From contig JBCBCY010000009.1 in the NCBI GenBank assembly GCA_038530285.1, forward strand, positions 1-64,000: a stretch of 64,000 nt of DNA. The letters are read 5' to 3'. Below, one piece after another: positions 49,572 through 57,392 of this stretch (positions are counted from its first letter, which is position 1; each line of letters opens with the position of its first letter). This DNA comes from JASJAR01 sp038530285. GTDB taxonomy: Bacteria; Pseudomonadota; Alphaproteobacteria; Rhodobacterales; Rhodobacteraceae. A program made the position numbers and the translations under genes. The notes under the pieces were generated by a model. That model worked only from the letters and a program-made list of their open reading frames with translations, did no database searches and had not been told where the DNA came from.

Positions 49572-50441
49572 ATGTTTATCGTGACCCTGATCGGCACCGC
49601 CGCCGCCCCGCTTGAACCTGCCTTGGTGTCTTCTGTGCAATCGGCATGGGGTGGGGGGGATGCCAATTGGCTCAGCCCCGATAAGGCAGCAGAATTTCCG
49701 GTTGAGACCTTGCCCGACAATGCGGCTGCGACAGGCGATGAGATCCGCAGCCTGGGCATCGACATCGCGGTGACCCCGGCCGAGAACCGCAAGAAAAAGC
49801 TGCTTCTGGCGGACATGGACAGCACCATGATCGGGCAGGAATGCATTGATGAATTGGCCGATGCGGCAGGCGTGGGCGAACAGGTCGCCGCGATCACGGC
49901 CCGCGCGATGAACGGCGAGCTGGATTTCGAAGGCGCGCTGATCGAGCGTGTGGGGCTTTTGCGCGGCGTCGACCAAGGGCTGATCGGCACCGTGTTGAAC
50001 GAGCGGATCAAGCTGGCGCGCGGCGGCAAAACACTGGTCGCGACCATGAAGGCAAACGGGGCCTATGCCGCCTTGGTGTCTGGTGGGTTTGTGCAATTCA
50101 CCACCGCCGTGGCCGCCGCACTGGGCTTTGACGAACACCGCGCGAACCGTCTGATCGAAGGGGCAGGGACCTTGATGGGCGAAGTAGCCCGGCCCATCCT
50201 TGGGCGCGAGGCCAAGGTTGAAGCGCTTCGCGATCTGACCGCAAAGCTCGAGATAATGTCCGCCGATGTGCTGGCGGTGGGCGACGGGGCAAATGATCTG
50301 GGTATGATCGGTGCCGCTGGCCTGGGCGTGGCGCTGCACGCAAAGCCGGTGGTCGCAGCAGCAGCACCAGTACGGATCGATCACGCCGATCTGACCGCGC
50401 TTCTTTATGTGCAGGGTTACAGCCGCGCGGAATTCGCATAA
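49572..50441 (+). CDS. serB: SerB, phosphoserine phosphatase
   Basis: Last step of serine synthesis, hydrolysing phosphoserine. The 289-residue HAD-family enzyme has the nucleophile motif ADMDSTMIGQE (Asp81, Asp83), a middle SGGFVQFT motif and the C-terminal GDGANDLGMIGAAGLGVALH. The N-terminal 70 residues form a short regulatory-like region. Its presence close to serA and serC is notable, since serB is often unlinked. Confidence 0.95.
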   Translation: MFIVTLIGTAAAPLEPALVSSVQSAWGGGDANWLSPDKAAEFPVETLPDNAAATGDEIRSLGIDIAVTPAENRKKKLLLADMDSTMIGQECIDELADAAGVGEQVAAITARAMNGELDFEGALIERVGLLRGVDQGLIGTVLNERIKLARGGKTLVATMKANGAYAALVSGGFVQFTTAVAAALGFDEHRANRLIEGAGTLMGEVARPILGREAKVEALRDLTAKLEIMSADVLAVGDGANDLGMIGAAGLGVALHAKPVVAAAAPVRIDHADLTALLYVQGYSRAEFA

Positions 50442-50458
50442 TTTCGCTGATCCGTTAA

Positions 50459-50474
50459 TTAACGCTTGCGTTAA
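50459..50474. promoter_or_regulatory. Palindromic operator candidate upstream of arsR-family gene
   Basis: TTAACGC-TT-GCGTTAA is a perfect 7-2-7 inverted repeat 27 bp before the regulator start, and GTTAATTAAC (50454-50463) overlaps it. Position and symmetry suit autoregulation by the ArsR-type dimer. Confidence 0.6.
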
Positions 50475-50500
50475 ATAAAAACGCCTCTCATGTTTGGGGC

Positions 50501-50830
50501 ATGACGACTCTCGCCCCTCTTTTTGCCGCCCTTGCCGATGACACCCGGCTGAAACTGGTCGAACATCTGATGGACAATGGCGAACACTCCGCCGGGGCGC
50601 TCACCGTGCTGTCGGGCCTGTCGGCCCCAGCCGTGTCGCGGCACCTGAAAGTGCTGCGCAAGGCAGGCGTGATCGACCAGCGCGTCGCGGGCACCCACCG
50701 CTACTATGCGGCCAACCCTGATGCGATGCGCCAGATTGCCGATTGGACGAAAGATCGCCGCACCTTTTGGACCAAAAGCCTTGACCGGTTGGACGCGCAT
50801 CTGGCCCTCAACCCGGAGGATCCCGAATGA
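50501..50830 (+). CDS. ArsR-family transcriptional regulator
   Basis: A 109-residue winged-helix regulator of the ArsR type, with FAALADDTRLKLVEHLMDNG and the recognition helix region LSGLSAPAVSRHLKVLRKAG. The metal-binding cysteines of ArsR/SmtB sensors are absent. It overlaps the downstream SRPBCC gene by 4 bp (ATGA), a pairing common in Rhodobacterales. It probably represses its own operon through the palindrome at 50459. Confidence 0.92.
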   Translation: MTTLAPLFAALADDTRLKLVEHLMDNGEHSAGALTVLSGLSAPAVSRHLKVLRKAGVIDQRVAGTHRYYAANPDAMRQIADWTKDRRTFWTKSLDRLDAHLALNPEDPE

Positions 50831-51321
50831 CACAAACGAAAGACGCGACCGCAGATACACAGGGCCACACACAGGATGTCGAACTGATCCGAGACTACAA
50901 AGTCAGCGTTGACCGATTGTGGGTCGCCCTGACGGACCCCGCCGAGGTTGCCCAGTGGTTTGGGCCCGAAGGTGTCGATATCGTCGAGTGCGACATGACC
51001 TTTGCCCAGCGCGGGCCGTGGTTTTGCAAGATGGTCGGGCGTGAAAGCGGCAAGACCTTCCATGTGTCCGGCGAGATCACCCATATCCGTCCGCCGCGCG
51101 GCGGAACCGAGGCGTCAACCGGGTTCACATGGGCCTGGCACGATAACGACACAGGTGCGCGCGGCGCCGAAAGTCACGTGATTTTCGAAGTCAGCCACCA
51201 CGGCAACGGCGCCCGGTTCCGCCTGATCCACCGTGATCTGCCAAGTGTCGACGCCGCGCAACAGCACACCCAGGGCTGGCTTTCGACGCTTCGAAAATTC
51301 GACGATTTCATCACCACCTGA
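50827..51321 (+). CDS. SRPBCC/AHSA1-family protein
   Basis: A 164-residue protein of the START-like SRPBCC (AHSA1, activator of Hsp90 ATPase-like) family, with the N-terminal DYKVSVDRLWVALTDPAEVA QWFG-type region and a C-terminal QGWLSTLRKF helix. It likely forms a ligand-binding cavity; the ligand is unknown. It is translationally coupled to the ArsR-family regulator. Confidence 0.87.
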   Translation: MTQTKDATADTQGHTQDVELIRDYKVSVDRLWVALTDPAEVAQWFGPEGVDIVECDMTFAQRGPWFCKMVGRESGKTFHVSGEITHIRPPRGGTEASTGFTWAWHDNDTGARGAESHVIFEVSHHGNGARFRLIHRDLPSVDAAQQHTQGWLSTLRKFDDFITT

Positions 51322-51333
51322 AAGGAGATTTCC

Positions 51334-51651
51334 ATGCCAAATTTCATGCTTGCCTATCACGGGGGCAAACGGCCAGAGACCCAGGCCGAGATTGACAAGA
51401 CCATGGCCGCCTGGGGCGCATGGATGGAAACCCACAAGGCCGCGCTGGTCGATCCGGGCAATCCTGTGGGGATGTCAAAGACCGTCTCTTCGGCGGGTGT
51501 TGCCGACAACGGCGGGCCCAACCCCCTGGCCGGCTACACAATCCTGGCCGCCGATGACATCGATGCGGCCTGCAAGATGGCGGCCGCCAACCCGATCGTG
51601 GCGGAAGGTGGCTCGGTCGAGGTGGCCGAAATCCACGTCATTGAGATGTGA
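51334..51651 (+). CDS. YCII-related (DGPF-type) protein
   Basis: A 105-residue protein with a ferredoxin-like YCII-related pattern: MPNFMLAYHGGKRPETQAEI, then GYTILAADDIDAACKMAA and SVEVAEIHVIEM. Members of this family often follow SRPBCC/ArsR or sigma-factor genes. It has a strong AAAGGAGA ribosome-binding site and starts 13 bp after the SRPBCC gene. Confidence 0.75.
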   Translation: MPNFMLAYHGGKRPETQAEIDKTMAAWGAWMETHKAALVDPGNPVGMSKTVSSAGVADNGGPNPLAGYTILAADDIDAACKMAAANPIVAEGGSVEVAEIHVIEM

Positions 51652-51662
51652 CCCTTCGCGTC

Positions 51663-51682
51663 GGGGCGGCCCCCGCCGCCCC
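51663..51682 (+). terminator. Hairpin after the ArsR-SRPBCC-YCII operon
   Basis: GGGGCGGC, loop CCCC, GCCGCCCC forms a perfect 8-bp GC stem 12 bp after the last stop. There is no U-tract, so termination may depend on other factors. Confidence 0.5.
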
Positions 51683-51838
51683 ACGCCAGTGTGACCGAGG
51701 ATCGCAGGTTTTCCGCCAACCAGGGCTTCATCCCTCGCCGCCCTTCAGTTACACTCGTGCCATTGAGACAACGGCGCACGCCCAAGATCCCGCGAAACGG
51801 GACTGCGTTGGCGCCAGAGGCAAAGGCAGAGACACGAT

Positions 51839-52375
51839 ATGATCAAGACGATCTTCCCGCTCACCGCGTCGCTTTTCGCCGTGACGCTGATGGCCGCCCC
51901 ACTGGCGGGCCAAGAGTCAACGAACCGGGTGGATACCCAGACCGACTGGTCGATCTTCGTCGAAGATGACCCAACCTCGTGCTGGGGTGTGGCCCCGCCG
52001 AAGGAAAAGGTTCTGACCCGCAATGGCCAGCCCGACCCAGATGCCCGGCGCGGCGATATCCTGTTGATGGTCAGCTATATTCCCACCAGCGATGTCGACG
52101 GTCAGGTGTCGTTCACTGGGGGCTACCCGCTGGCGCCCGGGTCGACCGTGACAGTGACAGTTGGCGATACAGCCGTTGAGATGTCGACCATCGAAGGTGA
52201 ATGGGCCTGGGCGGACAGCCCTGAAGATGATGCCCGCCTGATCGCGGCGATGAAACGCGGCGCGAACGCGGTGGTCTCGGCCCGCTCCAGCCGGGGAGCC
52301 ACGACCCGCGACACCTTCTCGCTGTTTGGGTTCACCGCAGCCGTGGACGAAGCCGCGCGCCGCTGCACATCCTGA
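51839..52375 (+). CDS. IalB-family (invasion-associated locus B) secreted protein
   Basis: A 178-residue exported protein with a signal peptide (about residues 1-24, ending PLAGQ) and a beta-rich body typical of the IalB family: TDWSIFVEDDPTSCWGV, and LLMVSYIPTSDVDGQVSFTG. The two cysteines (Cys in TSCWG and RRCTS) could form a disulphide. The role is unknown. The 187-bp upstream gap contains the preceding hairpin and room for a promoter. Confidence 0.82.
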   Translation: MIKTIFPLTASLFAVTLMAAPLAGQESTNRVDTQTDWSIFVEDDPTSCWGVAPPKEKVLTRNGQPDPDARRGDILLMVSYIPTSDVDGQVSFTGGYPLAPGSTVTVTVGDTAVEMSTIEGEWAWADSPEDDARLIAAMKRGANAVVSARSSRGATTRDTFSLFGFTAAVDEAARRCTS

Positions 52376-52484
52376 AGCAGGCGTTGACCTGAATGCGGCG
52401 CTGACGCGCCATTTCATGTTTGATTGGGGTTGGATTGCCCGCGTCGGTGCTATACGTGGGCTGATCCACTTTTGGAGCATACCA

Positions 52485-53669
52485 ATGGCGCCCAAGGCCC
52501 CGATCACGCAGGACGTTCTGACGATCCCTCGGAAATTGCCCGAGGGGCCGCAAAATCTTGTCGGCCTGACCCGTGATGGTCTGCGCGCGGCCCTGATTGC
52601 GGCAGGCACGCCGGAACGCCAGGCCCGCATGCGCATGGGCCAGATCTGGCAATGGATCTACCATTGGGGCGTGCGTGACTTTGCCGCCATGACCAACCTT
52701 TCCAAGGATTGCCGCGCGCTTCTGGCAGAGCATTTCACCATTGCCATCCCAGAGGTCGTATCGCGCCAGATGAGCGAAGATGGCACCCGCAAATACCTGG
52801 TGCGGATCGCCGGCGGGCATGAGGTTGAAACGGTTTACATCCCCGAAGAAGATCGCGGGACGTTGTGTATTTCCAGCCAGGTGGGCTGTACCCTGACCTG
52901 TTCGTTCTGCCACACCGGCACTCAGAAGCTGGTGCGCAACCTGACCCCGGCAGAGATTGTCGGCCAGATCATGCTGGCGCGCGACGATCTGGGCGAATGG
53001 CCCGAACCCGGTGTCGGCACGGGTGAGGCGGGCCCGCGGCTGTTGTCAAACATCGTGCTGATGGGCATGGGCGAGCCTTTGTACAACTTTGAAGCTGTGC
53101 GCGACGCGATGAAAATCGCGATGGACGGTGAAGGTATTGCATTGTCGCGGCGCAGGATCACCCTGTCGACCAGTGGCGTGGTCCCCGAGATCGCCCGCAC
53201 TGCGCAAGAAATCGGCTGTTTGCTGGCGGTGAGCTTTCACGCCACAACCGACCCGGTCCGCGATACGCTGGTGCCGATCAACAAGAAATGGAACATCGCC
53301 ACACTGCTCGATGCGTTGCGCGACTACCCCAAGGCGTCGAATTCCGAGCGGATCACATTCGAATACGTGATGCTGAAAGGCGTGAACGATAGTGACGACG
53401 ATGCCCGCCGCCTGATTGAGCTGATCAAGGGCATCCCTGCCAAGATCAACCTGATCCCGTTCAACGAATGGCCGGGTGCACCCTATGAACGCTCATCGAA
53501 CAACCGCATCCGAGCCTTCGCCGACATCATCTACAAGGCGGGCTATGCCAGCCCCATCCGCACACCGCGCGGCGAAGATATCATGGCGGCCTGTGGCCAG
53601 TTGAAGTCCGCCACTGAACGCGCGCGCAAGTCCCGCGCCGAAATCGCGGCAGAAGCCGGACAGGGCTGA
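52485..53669 (+). CDS. rlmN: RlmN, dual-specificity 23S rRNA/tRNA adenine-C2 methyltransferase
   Basis: Radical SAM enzyme that methylates A2503 of 23S rRNA and A37 of some tRNAs. The 394-residue protein has the CX3CX2C cluster CTLTCSFC (Cys135, Cys139, Cys142), the upstream GTLCISSQVG, a SAM-binding NIVLMGMGEPLYNF and the C-terminal TPRGEDIMAACGQL with the second catalytic Cys. The frame is open to 52326; ATG 52485 with upstream GGAG is preferred. Confidence 0.97.
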   Translation: MAPKAPITQDVLTIPRKLPEGPQNLVGLTRDGLRAALIAAGTPERQARMRMGQIWQWIYHWGVRDFAAMTNLSKDCRALLAEHFTIAIPEVVSRQMSEDGTRKYLVRIAGGHEVETVYIPEEDRGTLCISSQVGCTLTCSFCHTGTQKLVRNLTPAEIVGQIMLARDDLGEWPEPGVGTGEAGPRLLSNIVLMGMGEPLYNFEAVRDAMKIAMDGEGIALSRRRITLSTSGVVPEIARTAQEIGCLLAVSFHATTDPVRDTLVPINKKWNIATLLDALRDYPKASNSERITFEYVMLKGVNDSDDDARRLIELIKGIPAKINLIPFNEWPGAPYERSSNNRIRAFADIIYKAGYASPIRTPRGEDIMAACGQLKSATERARKSRAEIAAEAGQG

Positions 53670-53676
53670 CCTGTAG

Positions 53677-53696
53677 CAGATTGTCCACACAATCTG
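53677..53696 (+). terminator. Perfect 8-bp hairpin after rlmN
   Basis: CAGATTGT, loop CCAC, ACAATCTG, 8 bp after the rlmN stop. The stem is not GC-rich and lacks a U-tract, so termination is uncertain; it may instead be an mRNA 3'-end stabiliser. Confidence 0.35.
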
Positions 53697-53750
53697 GCGT
53701 GGACCTCAGCCGATGTTGCCCGATGATCCGTTCAGGTGCAGGCTTCGCCC

Positions 53751-54050
53751 ATGGGCAAGAAAAAGCGCCGTATCGAAGAGGCCCGCATTCGCGAAAGCAT
53801 GGCCGCGCTGGTCGCACAGGCGCGCAACGCAGGCGCGGCCGCCGCTAGCGAGACAGCGGCCGACCCCACGCCAGTGGCCGTTGCGGTGCAGCCTGCGCGA
53901 AGAACGCGTGGACCCCAGAAAGCGCCAACGAAACAGGCCGTCAGCATCCGGCTTGACGCCGATCTTGTCGAAGAACTGCGCGAAACCGGCCAAGGGTGGC
54001 AGACCCGGGTGAACGAGATGCTTCGAAAAGCGATGAAGCTTCAGACTTAG
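53751..54050 (+). CDS. BrnA-antitoxin-like DNA-binding protein, orphan
   Basis: A 99-residue protein with a basic N-terminus, an Ala-rich linker and a C-terminal ribbon-helix-helix-like part (AVSIRLDADLVEELRETGQG then WQTRVNEMLRKAM) resembling BrnA antitoxins. No BrnT-like toxin gene is adjacent: upstream is rlmN, downstream a convergent LOG gene. It could be a solitary regulator. Its end overlaps the LOG gene by 4 bp. Confidence 0.65.
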   Translation: MGKKKRRIEEARIRESMAALVAQARNAGAAAASETAADPTPVAVAVQPARRTRGPQKAPTKQAVSIRLDADLVEELRETGQGWQTRVNEMLRKAMKLQT

Positions 54051-54883
54051 CGCCCGGGTATCTCGCCCCGCTTCTGGCCAGCCCCTTCCCATCCATCAAT
54101 GATCTCGACCGCTTCGGCCGCCGTATCGGCGAACCGGAACAAGGCAAGGTCTTCGGCCGCAATCGTGCCCGCATCCCCAAGGGCGTCGAAATTGATGATC
54201 GAGCGCCAGAAGTCTTCCCCAAAAAGCACAATCGGCACCTGCTCCATCCGACCGGTCTGGATCAGGGTCAGGGCTTCGAACAGTTCATCGAGCGTGCCAA
54301 AGCCGCCGGGAAACACCGCGATCGCTTTCGCGCGCATCAAAAAGTGCATCTTGCGAATGCCGAAGTAGTGAAAGTTGAAACACAGATCAGGCGTGATGTA
54401 GGGGTTTGGGCTTTGCTCGTGCGGCAGCACGATGTTCAGCCCGATGGAATGGCCCCCTGCGTCGGCCGCCCCGCGATTTCCCGCCTCCATCACGCCCGGC
54501 CCACCACCGGTGACGATCACGTCCTTACAGGGGCCACTGCGATTGGTCATGATACGGGCAAATTCGCGGGCCTCGTCGTAATAGCGCGACAGGTCCGCGA
54601 GCGTCTTGGTGCGGGCCTTGTCCTTATTGGCAGGCTCGGGGATGCGCGCGCCACCGAACAGAACGATGGTGCTTTCGACGCCAAACTCGGTCAGGGCCAG
54701 TTCGGGCTTCAAAAGCTCTAGCTGCAACCGCACCGGGCGCAATTCTTCGCGGCACAGAAAATCGGGGTCGTCAAAGGCCAGCCGATAGGCGGGCGAACGG
54801 GCCTGCGGCGTATCGGGCAATTGTGATGTCGCATCCATGTCCTGGTGGGCATCGCGGAACGGGTGGCGGCGGTCGTCTTTCAT
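54047..54883 (-). CDS. LOG-family protein (nucleotide 5'-monophosphate phosphoribohydrolase-like)
   Basis: A 278-residue Rossmann-fold protein of the TIGR00730/LOG type. The motifs VTGGGPGVMEAGNRGA and AVFPGGFGTLDELFEALTLI are the phosphate-binding and catalytic signatures of cytokinin or nucleotide monophosphate phosphoribohydrolases. The larger size indicates the long bacterial PpnN-like or type II form. ATG 54883 has GAGGAGAG; 54925 is an alternative. It is divergent from dapD. Confidence 0.85.
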   Translation of the reverse strand: MKDDRRHPFRDAHQDMDATSQLPDTPQARSPAYRLAFDDPDFLCREELRPVRLQLELLKPELALTEFGVESTIVLFGGARIPEPANKDKARTKTLADLSRYYDEAREFARIMTNRSGPCKDVIVTGGGPGVMEAGNRGAADAGGHSIGLNIVLPHEQSPNPYITPDLCFNFHYFGIRKMHFLMRAKAIAVFPGGFGTLDELFEALTLIQTGRMEQVPIVLFGEDFWRSIINFDALGDAGTIAAEDLALFRFADTAAEAVEIIDGWEGAGQKRGEIPGR

Positions 54884-54974
54884 GGTCTCTCCTCGTCGGG
54901 CCGTTGCGCCCGGGGTCGCGTGCATCTATAGCCCGCGGGCGTCCAAGACCAAGCCGAAACTCGAAGGGGATCCC

Positions 54975-55799
54975 ATGTCAAACGCTGCGCTCGAAACCGC
55001 AATCGAAGCCGCCTGGGAGGCGCGCGATACCATTACGCCGGCCACAACGGGCGAAACGCGTGAGGCCATCGAAGACACGCTGGGCGCGCTGGATGCGGGC
55101 ACATTGCGTGTCGCCGAACCCCGGGACGGGGAATGGCACGTGAACCAATGGGCCAAAAAGGCGGTGCTTTTGGGCTTTCGGCTGAAGGATATGGAAGCCC
55201 AGGAAGGCGGCCCGCAGGGTGGCGGTTGGTGGGACAAGGTCGACAGCAAGTTCAAAGGCTGGGGCGACAATCAGTGGAAGGCGGCCGGCTTTCGCGCCGT
55301 GCCCAACGCCGTGGTGCGCAAATCTGCCTATATCGCGCCGGGTGTGGTGCTGATGCCTTCGTTCGTGAACCTTGGCGCGCGGGTCGATGAAGGCACGATG
55401 GTCGACACCTGGGCAACGGTCGGGTCCTGCGCGCAGATCGGCAAGAATGTGCACCTGTCGGGCGGTGTCGGCATCGGCGGTGTGTTGGAACCGATGCAGG
55501 CTGGCCCGACGATTATCGAGGACAATTGCTTTATCGGGGCCCGGTCCGAAGTGGTCGAAGGCTGCATCGTGCGCGAAGGGTCCGTTCTGGGCATGGGCGT
55601 GTTCATTGGCCAGTCGACCAAGATCGTCGACCGCGAAACGGGCGAGGTCATGTACGGCGAAGTGCCGCCCTATTCGGTGGTCGTGGCCGGTTCGATGCCG
55701 TCAAAGAACAACGTGAACCTTTATTGTGCGGTGATCGTCAAACGCGTGGATGAACGCACGCGGTCCAAGACCGGCATCAACGAATTGTTGCGCGACTAA
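54975..55799 (+). CDS. dapD: DapD, tetrahydrodipicolinate N-succinyltransferase
   Basis: Transfers a succinyl group from succinyl-CoA to tetrahydrodipicolinate in lysine and meso-diaminopimelate synthesis. The 274-residue protein has an N-terminal helical domain and left-handed beta-helix hexapeptide repeats (VVRKSAYIAPGVVLMPSFVN and following, including GVGIGGVLEP). Length is exactly that of the family. ATG 54975 with AAGGGGA is chosen over the longer frame from 54837. dapE is at 60423, making a partial dap locus. Confidence 0.97.
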   Translation: MSNAALETAIEAAWEARDTITPATTGETREAIEDTLGALDAGTLRVAEPRDGEWHVNQWAKKAVLLGFRLKDMEAQEGGPQGGGWWDKVDSKFKGWGDNQWKAAGFRAVPNAVVRKSAYIAPGVVLMPSFVNLGARVDEGTMVDTWATVGSCAQIGKNVHLSGGVGIGGVLEPMQAGPTIIEDNCFIGARSEVVEGCIVREGSVLGMGVFIGQSTKIVDRETGEVMYGEVPPYSVVVAGSMPSKNNVNLYCAVIVKRVDERTRSKTGINELLRD

Positions 55800-55802
55800 G
55801 GG

Positions 55803-55827
55803 GTCGGGGCCGGTGACCGGCCCCGAC
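55803..55827. terminator. Bidirectional terminator between dapD and the AAA ATPase gene
   Basis: GTCGGGGCCGGT-G-ACCGGCCCCGAC, a near-perfect 12-bp GC stem placed between two convergent stops and followed by TGTTTA on the plus strand. Confidence 0.75.
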
Positions 55828-55830
55828 TGT

Positions 55831-57087
55831 TTACTCTGCCGCCAGACGCACCGGCAGCAAGCCCGTGGCATCTGATGCGGCTTCGGCGTCATCGGCATGG
55901 CGCAAAAGCCAGCCCTGCACCGCAGCCGGGGCCAGACGTGCCCCCTGCAATGCGGCAGCAAACCGGTCCGCCTGCGCATCCTCACCGGGGAAGAACCGCA
56001 AGAACATCTCTCGCGCGGCCCCGGGACCGACCAGCCCAAGCTCAACATGTCGGTCCGCCCGCCCCGGGCGGATCAACGCCGGATCAAGCGCCTCGATATG
56101 GTTGGTCGTCATAAAGAGTGCGCGCCCTTCCTGTGCACCGATCCCGTCCACCGCGTTCAACAGCCCCGAAAAGCTGATCCCGCCCCGGTCCTTGCCCGCA
56201 TCGCGGTCCCGGCCCGAAAACACGGCGTCTATATCCTCAATCACCAGGATCGAACGGTCTGGTGCTTCAACCAGGGCTTCGGCCAGCGCATCATCGCTCA
56301 GGGTGGACCGGCCCACATCGATCGTTGCAAGGCTTAGGTCAACCTCAGACGCGACGGCGCGGATCACACTGGATTTGCCGGTGCCGGGCAGGCCGTGCAG
56401 CAGATAACCCCGCCGCCACGGCACGCCGCGCGCGGTGTACCACTCCTGCGCGCCAAAGAACCAGCGCACGTCGTCGATAAGGCGTACGATGCGGTCATCC
56501 TCGGCCACGATGCTGCCAACCGGGCGCCGTGCGACAGACCCTGCCTCGCGCCAATAATCGCTGACGTGAATATGCAGCCGGGGCCCGATGCGCGCCTGCC
56601 GGTCAAGGATGCCGCGCCCTTCTGCGATCCAGTCTTCCACCGTTGCCACCCGCCCAAAGGGCAGAACCAGCGACAGGGTTTCCAGCGCCCGACCGTTGTT
56701 GCGGCTGGCGGATTTTTCATCAATGGATCGGTGGAGGATCACGATCTGACCATCAAGCCAGAACCAGAACCGCCCCTCAGCGGGTGTCAGGCTGGCGCCG
56801 GGCTTTGTGCGCCCGCCGATCCACGTCAGCCGGAACCGCCGCGCACGCGCGAACGCGCCCCGCGCTTCGAATGCGACCAGCAACTGGCGGTATTCAGCCA
56901 GCCGGTTGTCGACGCTGACGCTGACCGACAAACGTCGCCGCACAAGCCGGTCCAGCCGCGACCACACCAGCCGCAGCAGCCCCACGGCCATGCCAAAGGC
57001 GCCGAGAGCCAAGCCACCGGCAAAGAAATCGCTCGCCACAGCACTTGCGGCGAAGTTCGAAAGAACGTCGAACATATCGTTCACCAT
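55831..57087 (-). CDS. BCS1-like AAA ATPase, membrane-anchored
   Basis: A 418-residue protein with an N-terminal membrane segment (about residues 20-42), a BCS1-type beta-rich middle (about 60-200) and an AAA module: Walker A GLPGTGKSS (232-240), Walker B SILVIEDIDAVF (279-290), TFSGLLNAVDGI-like sensor region and MTTNHIEALDPALIRPGR with the arginine finger. The order and motifs match BCS1, which in mitochondria translocates the folded Rieske protein. Bacterial relatives have no settled role. It is convergent with dapD. Confidence 0.87.
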   Translation of the reverse strand: MVNDMFDVLSNFAASAVASDFFAGGLALGAFGMAVGLLRLVWSRLDRLVRRRLSVSVSVDNRLAEYRQLLVAFEARGAFARARRFRLTWIGGRTKPGASLTPAEGRFWFWLDGQIVILHRSIDEKSASRNNGRALETLSLVLPFGRVATVEDWIAEGRGILDRQARIGPRLHIHVSDYWREAGSVARRPVGSIVAEDDRIVRLIDDVRWFFGAQEWYTARGVPWRRGYLLHGLPGTGKSSVIRAVASEVDLSLATIDVGRSTLSDDALAEALVEAPDRSILVIEDIDAVFSGRDRDAGKDRGGISFSGLLNAVDGIGAQEGRALFMTTNHIEALDPALIRPGRADRHVELGLVGPGAAREMFLRFFPGEDAQADRFAAALQGARLAPAAVQGWLLRHADDAEAASDATGLLPVRLAAE

Positions 57088-57392
57088 GCGCCTTCGAAGT
57101 CTCGAAGCGCTTACTCAAGCCCGGCCCATCGGCCGGATCGGGAAATTGAATGCCCGGGGGCTGCGGTCAGGCAGCCTGAGGGCGCGTTACGTTTGCGGTC
57201 AAAGTCAAGTCGCCCTCCTTGTTTGAATATGAGGCGGAGCGCGCTTGAAACCGATCGCGCGATTCGAAGCAACCCCCCAACGGTTTCGAAAAGCCTCCGT
57301 GGCCATCTGCGACACAGTTTGTTTCCGAATGGATGCACCGCGGCCCTGTTCTTGTCTCAAATTCTACCCGATTCGGCGCCACACACGGTCCC
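57088..57392. other. 305-bp intergenic region with possible mini-ORF
   Basis: This gap separates the divergent AAA ATPase gene (minus) and the 57393 gene (plus). On the minus strand AAGGAGGG (57213-57220) precedes a TTG-started 13-codon frame, LTLTANVTRPQAA, ending at 57167, 80 bp upstream of the ATPase start. No other coding or structural signal is convincing. Confidence 0.4.

Noticed and set aside
50459..50474. TTAA-N8-TTAA near the arsR-family gene as a CtrA box
   Set aside because: The spacing is 8, not 7, and the whole is a perfect dyad better explained as an ArsR-type operator.
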